NCBI RefSeq assembly: GCF_003286085.1
Contig: NW_020825288.1
Span: forward strand, 4,154,001 to 4,218,000
DNA length: 64,000 bases
Source of the DNA: Drosophila persimilis
Lineage: Eukaryota; Arthropoda; Insecta; Diptera; Drosophilidae
Reading direction: 5' to 3'
This document shows positions 24,599 to 33,503 of the stretch, one piece after another. The notes below the pieces were generated by a model. It ran no database searches and had not been told where the DNA came from. It saw only the letters and a program-made list of their open reading frames with translations. The number at the start of each line of letters is the position of its first letter. The first letter of the stretch is position 1. A program made the translations under genes and the position numbers.

Positions 24599-24892
24599 TC
24601 TAATCAGCCCATAGCTCCCCGCCTGGCGGTCATCTATTCCTATTCCCCTATTCTATTTAACTTCTACTTCTACTTTAGAACACTTCCGTCCAGTTTCGAC
24701 TAGGATTGTAATGGCAATCCTTGTATAATACTCGACCGCATTTGCTGTCCAACAGTTGGGCGTGTGAAATCTATTTTTATAAACGCAAAGAATACAATAA
24801 CAGCGTCGGGATGGTCCATGGTCCCCACTGCATCAATACCGGGGACGGACAATTCCGAACTGCATTTTAGCTGCTAAGCATCTGCGGAAAGC

Positions 24893-24898
24893 AATAAA
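24893..24898 (+). terminator. Poly(A) signal of the secreted-protein gene
   Basis: AATAAA 295 bases past the stop. A second AATAAA follows near 24952. Confidence 0.6.
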
Positions 24899-24959
24899 TT
24901 ATGGCAAATATCAATGCTAGGTTTAAGTGCATGTACGATTTTGTTTTGATAAATAAATA

Positions 24960-26640
24960 TTGACTGATTTTTAAATGCATTCAAGGGTCTTTACTACTCC
25001 ACGACCTCTCCACTGAATCAGACAAAGAAGCGACAAAGAGGCGGTACTGTCTGCTGTCTGTTGTCTGTTGTCTGGGTTCTGTTCCCTGTTCAGTTTGTTG
25101 ACTTTGACAAAGGTAGAAGTAAGCCACAAAAAGGTGGGGCGAGTGTCTGGCAAATTTTGGGCGACGGCGAAGAACGAGACTCTTGAGCCAGCAGCGCAGT
25201 CGTCTGCTAATTATATAAGCCATAAGCCATAAGACATAAGCCTGATCGTGTTCTCTCACTGCGAACGAACCCTTTGCGAAAGATCTGCACCGGCGAGAAA
25301 TGGAAACGGAAGCGAGGCGATCGTGCGCATGCGCAATATCTCATTTGGCAGAGATTCAAAATTCAGATATAGATACATATTTATAAGCCCAGCGCCAGGT
25401 CGTAATAAGTAACAAGAATAATAATAATAATAATCTTAACAACGACAAAAAGTCGCAGATATAATGGGAGATGTGGCGCACACCTTCAAACTGCCGCATA
25501 AATAATGTTGTTTGGCTTTTCTTCTCTTCACTTAATTTCCCATATTTTTTTCTGTTTCTGTTGTCTTTTTTGGCGACTCTGCCGCATAATTGTTTTCGCG
25601 GCTTATGCCTTCCTGCGTTTGCGGGCTGCCGCTGCTGACTCACGTACGTTGAACTTTTCACCCGTATCGTATCCCCATCAGAATGCGTACGTACGAGAAC
25701 GAGGGTCTGGTCTGTCGTATTGAGTGCGCGGCTTAAGTAGATTTAATGACTTGTAGTTTTGTAGTAGGCAAAAAGAGCCACGGACCAGAGAATGAAACAC
25801 ACATAAATCACTTTTATGACAAATGCCGTCAACTGATTACTGTCGAAAGCCGCCAGGACGCGTATGGCTGAGGCTGGGCCCGACGGCAAGGCATTGAAAT
25901 TTTATGGCCTTCATCAATGGAAATTGCTTTGTTGGCCTCCACTAGGCGGTAATGCAAATAACAGTTACCGCAATCAAATGTCGGATAACATTCGTTTGTC
26001 TAAATGTGCCATTTCTTAAGCCGAAAGCACGGACAAGTGTCTGGCTATCACTGGCACACAGTTGTAGTATCGTTGTTGGAGGCAGAAGTTGCAACATGTT
26101 AACGCCATTTCCGCTTGTCATATCAAAATAATTATCTCAAACTGTTGCCACGACCAAGTCCTAGGTACCCAGCCACTGCCACAGACACACCACACCATAC
26201 CACTCAAAACCAAACCAAACCGAAGCGAGTCCACGATATGCGACAATAACAAGATCTACGCCGAGCGCAGTCGTTTGCATGCGGGGCATAAGCTCAGAAG
26301 TTGATCCGCAGAACTCGTTCTTCACGCAATCTTGATTGTAATTATGTAATTCCGAAATTCTAACTAATTAAACTAACATTGCAGCTAATTGTATTTACAT
26401 AACGTACCTGTTTGGGAGCAGCTTGACTCCTGTCCAAGGCATACGCGCTGTGCTTAAGATAATAAGATGACTTAATCTTAGTGCTTGATTTAAATTGATG
26501 TTCAAACGTAACGGCTGTGGTATTAGGCGCCACCTGGCGACATTGTCTGTTGAGCTGCTGGAGTTAGCACTAATCGATTGTTTGGCGCGCATTTTGATTT
26601 ATATACATTCAGGATGACCCAGCCAAGCTCACATATTGTT
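24960..26640. other. Intergenic region, no gene seen
   Basis: Moderately AT-rich spacer with short ORFs only. The 25660-25740 stretch contains CGTACG palindromes but nothing that can be named. No RNA gene was recognised. Confidence 0.5.
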
Positions 26641-26685
26641 CATTTTAATGACATAAGGGTACAGAAAGTTCTATAATCTTTTCTT

Positions 26686-26784
26686 TTAATTTTCGGCATA
26701 AGGTCCGAGTGGGGGATCCGCCCTCTTTGCAGATATAAGAAGCGGCAAGACAACGGCCAAAAGGAGTCCTAGGTAGAGCTTCAT
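26686..26784 (-). CDS. 32-residue secreted peptide precursor
   Basis: This ORF is too short for the usual gene filters but has a full set of gene signals. The translation starts MKLYLGLLLAVVLPLLISA, a strong signal peptide, followed by the 13-residue KRADPPLGPYAEN and a TAA stop. A TATAAA box lies 43 bases upstream of the ATG, with a TCAGC initiator-like site about 28 bases after it, giving a ~20-base 5' UTR. An ATTAAA poly(A) variant lies about 45 bases past the stop. No intron is needed. In flies this layout (tiny signal-peptide ORF, TATA box, short UTRs) is typical of male accessory gland peptides and some immune peptides. Which of these it is cannot be told from sequence. The mature part has no Cys. 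Confidence 0.6.
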   Translation of the reverse strand: MKLYLGLLLAVVLPLLISAKRADPPLGPYAEN

Positions 26785-26826
26785 TATGGTTTGAGCTAAT
26801 CGCTGAATACGAATGTCTAGTTCCCA

Positions 26827-26832
26827 TTTATA
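26827..26832 (-). promoter_or_regulatory. TATA box of the 32-residue peptide gene
   Basis: TATAAA on the minus strand (context CTGTATAAATGGGAA), 43 bases upstream of the ATG. The TCAGC about 28 bases downstream is at the right place for an initiator. Confidence 0.6.
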
Positions 26833-27059
26833 CAGCTCACTTGTACCTGGAAAAAATTGGATTTATATGGTCTCTCCAACTTCTTTAAGGTCAAAATCAA
26901 CTGACGCGCAACTGCCTATCCAATTGGGAATCCGTGCAAATCAAACAATTTGTACTCGGTTCTTATGTTATTTTCAAAAATTACCTTCTCTAGTTCCGCT
27001 TGAATTGTTGATTAAATTTTTTTTTAATAATTTCCGTCCCATACACCCGGATTCTACAA

Positions 27060-27745
27060 ATAGATTTGGCACGGGAATAAATATGTCTAAAACATATTAA
27101 TTTGAGAAAATTTCTTTATGAATTACGCTTTAAAAACAGTTCGGAAACAGGACCTTCAAATTATATTAGCGAAATAGGGTATACAAGGGTCTGTACACGC
27201 ATCATGACTTCAAATACCAGCTGATATTCGACAGAAGATCAAAATTGAGGGAATCGTCGTATTTTTTGAATCGGTAATGGCCCGGTTTGCAACATTTAAA
27301 TCCTTGTCGCTCACATTCAAAAAAGTTAGATTTGGCGCGCTCCACTCGTAACCAGTCGATAGTATCGATAACCGAACTTGAATCGGGTAAGGACCTGAGT
27401 CTCATTCCATACACAAATACCCTGGGGGAAATGGATGTTATAGAATTGTGAATATGTTTGTCATCCCAGGCAAAAACAATTTTTTTTCAATATATTTTAA
27501 TATTATTCAATATTATTTAATATTATTTTCAATATTTCAACGATATTTTAAAGCTTATTGTCTTCTTGCAGAGACCAAGAATAGGTATCAGGATCGAGAT
27601 ATACATATATACAAAACACTCATCATATACATGAATATGTCTAAAAAATGTAAATTTGAGAAACGGTCTTTATTAGTTACGTTTTATCTTTATATCAATA
27701 TATATACTTTAATAAAATATTAACAAAACAGGGTATACAAACCCC
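27060..27745 (+). repeat. Diverged direct repeat around 27060-27190 and 27620-27745
   Basis: The left segment (AATATGTCTAAAACATATTA ... GGGTATACAAGG) and the right segment (GAATATGTCTAAAAAATGTA ... GGGTATACAAAC) share order and spacing of several blocks. They lie about 560 bases apart and enclose the 67-codon ORF. Confidence 0.5.
27202..27405 (-). pseudogene. Orphan 67-codon Cys-containing ORF, possible last exon or relic
   Basis: The ORF contains FFECERQGFKCCKPGHYRFK and ends SWYLKS. The reading frame stays open upstream to a strong splice acceptor (CATTTCCCCCAG ending near 27433), so it could be the last exon of a minus-strand gene. No credible upstream exon was found in the AT-rich sequence before it. 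The surroundings are repeat-like. It may be a gene fragment, a lineage-specific secreted peptide exon, or chance. Confidence 0.25.
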
Positions 27746-27772
27746 TATTATACGGCTTACACGCAATATGGC

Positions 27773-28140
27773 GACTCTTTTTTTGTTGAACTTTTTCGTT
27801 GAAACCTTTTTTTACAATAAATACCATAAAAGCAAGGATTAAAAACTATCCAATCTTGTAGAAAATTTTTTCATCAACGGGATAAAATTATGTGGGCATT
27901 GCTGAGAGATTTAGTTAGTCAGTATTATTCAAAGGAATATCAAAATTGAGCAATATGAACGAAGTTCCTTTTTCGTTTGTCTTGATTAACCTATTTCGCT
28001 TCTTAATATATGTTTGACTAATTTCGCTAAAACCTCTTTTTACGCAAAATGCAATAAAAGCAAGTGGTTAAAATAAGTCAGTTAAGTAGAAAGTTGATTC
28101 ATTAATCGGATAAAATTATGTGGGCATGGCTAAAGGTTCC
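27773..28140 (+). repeat. Diverged tandem duplication, ~240-bp period
   Basis: The unit at about 27795-27905 and the unit at about 28025-28140 share ATAAAAGCAAG and GGATAAAATTATGTGGGCAT in the same order. There is no ORF. It lies just beyond the distal end of dispersed repeat copy B. Confidence 0.6.
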
Positions 28141-28174
28141 ATATAGCTAGTAATATCAAATCGAATATAAAAAA

Positions 28175-28473
28175 GGAATATAGTTTCCAATCCTTGACGG
28201 AGACTGATTAACCCATTGCAGACCAAGGGGGTATTTTAATATTCCACCGAAAATAATGAAAATTTAATAGACTTAGCGCAGTTCAGGTGTAAAATATCGT
28301 GGTCATAGTTTTTGTAATCTACACGAAGAATTTACAACCAGTACCATTTGTCGCCGTTTCCCTCAAGGTGTTCACCTCATTAAATAGAGGGGGCTTAAAT
28401 GGGCTAAGGTCGATTTATTTACAAAACGCGACAACTATAAAAAAAATCTTTTATTCTTTGACTTGACAATTTC
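28175..28473 (-). repeat. Dispersed promoter-proximal repeat, copy B (upstream of ALiX)
   Basis: The reverse complement matches copy A (6793-7138) from CTTTGACTTGACAATTTC at the gene-facing end to TAGTTTCCAATCCTTGACGG at the distal end. It ends 54 bases before the ALiX ATG; copy A ends 48 bases before the YL-1 ATG. It is about 21 kb from copy A and in the opposite genomic orientation, but in the same orientation relative to the adjoining gene. Confidence 0.85.
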
Positions 28474-28527
28474 AATAAATACAATTTATTTGAATTGTTC
28501 TAGGCTCGTATCCGTGTGAAACTAGAA

Positions 28528-31523
28528 ATGTCGAAGTTTTTGAGTGTGCCGTTGAAGAAGCCATCGGAGGTGGACATTGTGAAGCCGCTGAACAATCTCA
28601 TCCAAAGCACCTACAATGGTGCCTCGGAGGAGGAGAAGGCGAAATATTTGGAGGCTGTAAATGAGTTTGCGAAACAACGCAATACGGCGATTTGGAAATT
28701 CTTTGAGAAATACGAGGCCTCTCTGGAGGTTGTCTATGCGTAAGTACTTTCGGGGGCTGTGACTGGGGGTTTTATTGGAGTTTCCGCATGAGTCACGCAC
28801 ATGATAGGAGAAAGAGTACTCGGACACACTGTGGGGCCATCTATGTATATATGTGTGGGTCTGTGTGATTGCGGCAGACGTAAACAAGCTCAGCGGATGA
28901 CGTCGTCTCTTAATAGTTCTTCGCCTTTCGCTTTTGTTTGCCCAGCTATTACGATCAGATCTGCGCTTTGGAGACAAAGATATCGGTCAGCGAATTGCAG
29001 ATCCCCTTCAAGTGGAAAGATGCCTTCGACAAGGGCTCCATCTTCGGTGGCAAAATCAGCCTCAGTGAGTAGTGACTCATCTTCAGTTGTGGAATTTCAT
29101 AATTAACTCTCTTGCGGTTCTGTTCGGTTTGGTTCTCTTTGTAGCTCACACATCGTTGCTGTACGAGAAGGTCTGTGTGCTCTTCAATATTGCGGCCCTG
29201 CAGAGCAGCATTGCCGCCAGCCAGCAGCTGGACAACGATGAGGGCCTCAAGATGGCCATCAAACTGCTGCAGCAGAGTGCGGGGATATTTCAGTACTTGA
29301 AGGGAGCCACGCCGGCCGCAGTGCCATCGGAGCCGACGCCCGATATCAGCCAGGACACGCTCGTAGTGATGCAGGCCCTGATGGTGGCCCAGGCGCAGGA
29401 GGTGTTTATCCTTAAGGCCATCAAAGGTAACTAAAACCCATGGATTATCCGAGCAGAATCACAACTGCAATTTCTTTGCAGATAACATGAACAATCTGAT
29501 CATAGCGAAGCTATGCTGCCAGGGCGAGGAGTTCTATGCGGATGTTCTGCGCGCCATGCAAAAGGAGTCGGTGCGCAGTCTGTGGGAGAAGGAGTGGATA
29601 CCCACGGTGGCCGGCAAGCAGGCTGGATTCCATGCTTTGACACAGCTTTACCAGAGTCTCGTCTGTCGTGCGGCCAAGAAGATTGGGGAAGAGATCGCTC
29701 GTCTGCGCAACGCCATCGATCTGTTCAAGGCGGCACAGTCGCGGGGCGGCAACGAGACCTACCTGGACGAGTATTTCAGTCGCGCCAAGCGCCACCTGGC
29801 CGAGTCCACCAAGGACAACGAGTTCATTTACAATGAGATGATACCAGAGCTGAGCACGCTCGCCTCTCCGGGCAAAGCACAGCTGGCAAAGTCCCTGGGC
29901 ATTGCCTCTCCCATGGCATCCAATTTCCGAGACATCTTCACCAACCTCGTGCCCGTGGAATTGCATCGTGCCCTGACCGCTTCGGATATGCGCAAGAATG
30001 AGATTGTCAATGTGGAGATAATGAAGCTCCGTGAGTCCACCCAGACGCTGAATGCTGTGCTGGCGAGCCTAAACCTTCCGGCGGCTGTGGAGACAGCCGA
30101 CAGCAACAGCGGTCTGCCGCCATCCCTGAAGGAGAAGGCGGTCGAGGTGCGCCAGAAGGGAGGTGTCGAAAATGTCAAGACAATGCTGAAGGAGCTGCCT
30201 GATCTACTCAATCGTAATCGCGAGATTCTGGACGAAACGGAGCGGCTGCTCGACGAGGAGCGCGACTCGGATAATCAGCTCCGGGCACAGTTCAAAGAGC
30301 GCTGGACGCGCATCAGTTCCGATAAGCTTACGGAGATGTTCCGTACCAATGCGAAGAAGTATCGCGAGGTGATCAACAATGCCATCGAGGCCGATAAGGT
30401 TGTGCGCCAGAAGTTCGAATCCAATCAGAATGGCATCCAGCTGCTTTCTATGTCCCCGGAGGAGATCCAGCAGTCGCTGCCTTCGGCCAGCGGCAGCGTG
30501 GATCCAAACTGCTCCAGCGTGCAGCGGCTCAAGCAGCTGATGGAGGATGTGGAGACCATCAAAGCCGAGCGCGATGCCATCGAGTCGGAGCTCAAGTCGG
30601 CCACGTTCGACATGAAGAACGAGTTCTTGCTTGCTCTGCAGAAGGATGGGGCTATCGACGAGCCCGCCCTGTCGTTGTCGCGCATTGGCCAGGTCCTGAA
30701 TCCTTTGCAGCAGCAGGTGAGGGAGAGCGTCGACCGTCAGCAGTCCCTGGTGGCAGACATTCAGAGCGCCCATGGAGCATTCGTCTCGGAGACGGGAAGC
30801 TGTGGCAGCTCGCGCGACACCCTCTACCAGGAACTGGCCACGGCCTACGATAGCTACATTGAGCTATCCGGCAATCTCCAGGAGGGAACTAAATTCTACA
30901 ACGACCTCACCCAGCTGCTGGTCGTATTCCAGAACAAGATCTCCGACTTTGTGTTTGCCCGCAAAACGGAAAAGGAGGAGCTCATGAAGGATCTAACCAC
31001 AGCGTCGAGCCGACAAGCTTGCCCGGCCACGCCCTCTCTGCCCTCGCACTATGCCTCCACCTCGGGCAGTGGTAGCGGTAGGTACAGTCATTCCCTATCA
31101 CAGTTTGATAATAAAACATTTTCTTTTTTCGCACCCATTCGACAGACATTCCATCCAATCCAGCTGGCTCTGCTCCCAGCGTACCGGCTGCGGCAGCTGC
31201 TGCCAATATGCCGTATCCTTCCCAGGTACATGGCATGCCAGTGCCATATGGCGCCCAGCAAGGAATGCCATATCCAGCGTATGTTCCTCCACCGATGCCC
31301 CAGAGCTTCAATCCATACGCCACGCTCCCATATCCTGGCAGTAAGTACTGAAAATGAATGGAATTTGCATCCCCACTTATGCAAATGCTTTTCATTTGCA
31401 GATTTTCAGTATCCGGGGGGCTATCCACAAGGACCACCACCTGGGCACTATGGCACCTATCCTGGCAGTTATGCTCCCCAACAGCAAGGCGGCTATCCCA
31501 ACCAGAAGCCACCAGGATGGTAA
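28528..31523 (+). CDS. ALiX: ALiX (Bro1-domain ESCRT adaptor)
   Basis: ALIX links cargo and ESCRT-I to ESCRT-III CHMP4/Shrub in multivesicular body sorting, cytokinetic abscission and membrane repair. Exons 28528-28739, 28946-29064, 29145-29426, 29482-31077, 31146-31340 and 31402-31523 give 841 residues, close to the family's usual ~840-870. The start is the ATG of [20 protein letters not shown], the canonical Bro1 N-terminus. The Bro1 domain covers roughly residues 1-360. A central coiled-coil V domain follows to ~700. The last ~130 residues are Pro/Tyr/Gly-rich ([20 protein letters not shown], then [17 protein letters not shown]), where TSG101 and ALG-2 partners bind in other animals. The TTCTAG at 28496-28501 may also be a 5'-UTR splice acceptor. 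Confidence 0.96.
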
Positions 31524-31718
31524 ACCGCATCCCACCCGTATTTATACCCACACTGTGGTTTAACCAAGGCCAAGAAGCGGCGATTGGTGGTCATGGCATT
31601 TAATGCTCTGTGTTTTGTTTCTGTTCCGGCTTTCGTTCGTTTGCTTGCAATTGTATCATACATGTTGATGGCGTCTTGGATTTTAATCTCATATATGCAA
31701 CAAATTATCACGTATCAC

Positions 31719-31724
31719 AATAAA
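31719..31724 (+). terminator. Poly(A) signal of ALiX
   Basis: AATAAA only 15 bases before the stop codon of the convergent JmjC gene. The ALiX mRNA end must therefore reach the end of that gene's coding exon. Confidence 0.7.
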
Positions 31725-31738
31725 AGTTTTTAGTGCTA

Positions 31739-32935
31739 TTACGCCTCGCCCTGTCTCAGTCTCCGGAAGAACTCTCGCTTCATGCCCGCAATGGTGCGCG
31801 GGGCACACATACTGCTGATGAGCAGTTCTAATGTGGAGCTGATCGGCGAACTCGCAGCAGCAGTTCTCGTCTCAGCTTGCAGTCGCTTGGAGTTGGACTC
31901 CAGCAAGAGCTTGTATTCCTCCTTGGGCATCACCTCCAGGGGCCGAACGGTGAGACGCACTCTAGCAAGGAGCTCCCTAAATTTGGATTGAGTCAAGTAA
32001 TCGGTTTCCCACAGCTTCCGTTTGTGCTCCTCGCTCTCGGCATTCTGTACGGCCTGCTGGAACTGGGCAAACAGTTCGCTGGGCGTCGAGGATACGTCCT
32101 CCAGTTGATTGGGATTCAGTAGATACTGCTTCGTCTGTTCACTTTCGCCCTTGACAAAGCTCTCGACTATGTGCTTGACCAGAAACTCGTCCAGGGCCAG
32201 GTCCATGTCGTCCTTGAGCGGCACCCAGTAGTTGAGACTGAGCGATGTCGCCGTCGCCTCCACATAGTGCCACCAGTGACGGGGCACGATGAGAACATCG
32301 CCTGGCTGCAGTGTGCACTGGTAGGCCTGATCGCTATACTCCAGCAAGCGCGGCAGCTTATCCTGCGCAGGGGCATAGAAGTTGTCCAGACAGTACACGC
32401 TGGACTCCTCGTAGGGCACCCGCGTTGATTGCAGCGGCGTCTCGGGTGGAAAGAGCAGCCACGATTTGCTGCCGTACACCTGCACCACAATGTTTACGCC
32501 AAAGGTGTCGTAGTGGCAGGGTGTATTGGCCTGTTCCGATCCCAGCCAGAAGGTAAAATCGTTTTGGTGTTCCGGAAACCCAAAGCAAGAAAAGTCGATG
32601 CCCTTCAAGCAGCTGGCTGGCACTTCATGGGCTCGCTTGTACTGATAGGCCGCCCAATGTGTCTGGTCATCCTCCAAGTAGCCGTAGTCCCGCAGAAACT
32701 GCTGCATGCTCATGTCGTTGACCCTCATCCGCTTTCGCTCCCATTGCGGCGTACTGCAGTCCGTCAATGACATGAGCTCGAATGCCGGCGGACCAGCCGC
32801 TTCCTTGTCAAAGCGTTCGCACCAGTCGTGCAGCGATCCCCTGAAGCATTCCCAGTCGATCGGGAACTGGTCAATGATCAGAGGCACTCGGGTATTCAGT
32901 ATTAGATCTCTCAGCTGGGTGCTCAAAGCCTCCAT
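31739..32935 (-). CDS. HSPBAP1: HSPBAP1-type JmjC-domain protein
   Basis: The symbol is that of the human orthologue. A single-exon ORF of 398 residues. The JmjC cupin fold is recognisable at residues ~95-245. The Fe(II) ligands are His141 and Asp143 (PCHYDTFG) and His223 (VPRHWWHYVE). KSWLLFPPE and RVPYEESSVYCLDNF match the HSPB1-associated protein 1 subfamily closely. With the full metal triad it should be a 2-oxoglutarate oxygenase; the substrate is not known to me. The ATG is the first in frame after an upstream TGA. A minus-strand ORF of 75 codons ends 87 bases before this ATG, and the two may share one transcript. An ATTAAA variant on the minus strand lies about 55 bases past the stop. 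Confidence 0.9.
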   Translation of the reverse strand: MEALSTQLRDLILNTRVPLIIDQFPIDWECFRGSLHDWCERFDKEAAGPPAFELMSLTDCSTPQWERKRMRVNDMSMQQFLRDYGYLEDDQTHWAAYQYKRAHEVPASCLKGIDFSCFGFPEHQNDFTFWLGSEQANTPCHYDTFGVNIVVQVYGSKSWLLFPPETPLQSTRVPYEESSVYCLDNFYAPAQDKLPRLLEYSDQAYQCTLQPGDVLIVPRHWWHYVEATATSLSLNYWVPLKDDMDLALDEFLVKHIVESFVKGESEQTKQYLLNPNQLEDVSSTPSELFAQFQQAVQNAESEEHKRKLWETDYLTQSKFRELLARVRLTVRPLEVMPKEEYKLLLESNSKRLQAETRTAAASSPISSTLELLISSMCAPRTIAGMKREFFRRLRQGEA

Positions 32936-33022
32936 GTCCGCAACGAAAATATTTCTTATTACACCGGCAGCGGTGGGGACGTTTCCAGGCCAGTTTCAGC
33001 GATGGTCTGCTCTGTGCTCGGA

Positions 33023-33250
33023 TTAATGGTCGGATTTGCTCTTGTGCCACGTGCAGAGCACCTCCGGGGTGTTCTGGGTGCGCCGCAGGTCGTCAAAACG
33101 GCAGTCCACGGGAAAATCTCCCCCACAAATCCAATTGAGATGGCAGTGATTCGATAAGTCGCGACAGCTGATTGCTGGTGGCGGCAGACTCTCAATATTG
33201 ATTTGTCTATCGACTCTATCGACTGGATCCAGATTCATCAAGATTGCCAT
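33023..33250 (-). CDS. Small conserved-looking ORF upstream of the JmjC gene (75 residues)
   Basis: The ORF reads MAILMNLDPVDRVDRQINIE, then a Cys/His-containing part (CRDLSNHCHLNWICGGDFPV, DCRFDDLRRTQNTPEVLCTW) and ends HKSKSDH. It has no signal peptide or membrane segment. Its Cys and His count suggests a small metal-binding fold, but I do not recognise the family. The stop is 87 bases before the JmjC ATG. No other ATG, no splice site pair and no poly(A) hexamer was seen between them. That layout fits a dicistronic mRNA, or an upstream ORF that regulates the JmjC protein. Confidence 0.55.
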   Translation of the reverse strand: MAILMNLDPVDRVDRQINIESLPPPAISCRDLSNHCHLNWICGGDFPVDCRFDDLRRTQNTPEVLCTWHKSKSDH

Positions 33251-33503
33251 TCCTACTTAAGAGTTTTCCCAACCCTAGGCAGCCAAGGAGAAAGGTAACC
33301 CTAGACACTTTCTATTTTCTGATTGCGTTGTTTTCGCGAAAACTTTTCCCCGAAATTTATCGTTAAACAAAATCAAAGGATCGCACTGAGACAGATTCAG
33401 GGACTCTCCCGTGAGCTGTGAGTATCTGAGTGCAAGCCGTGTTGACTAGAACGGAGGAGAAAGGAATCAGAAAAAGTATAAAAAATCGAAGAGTTTGTTC
33501 GCG

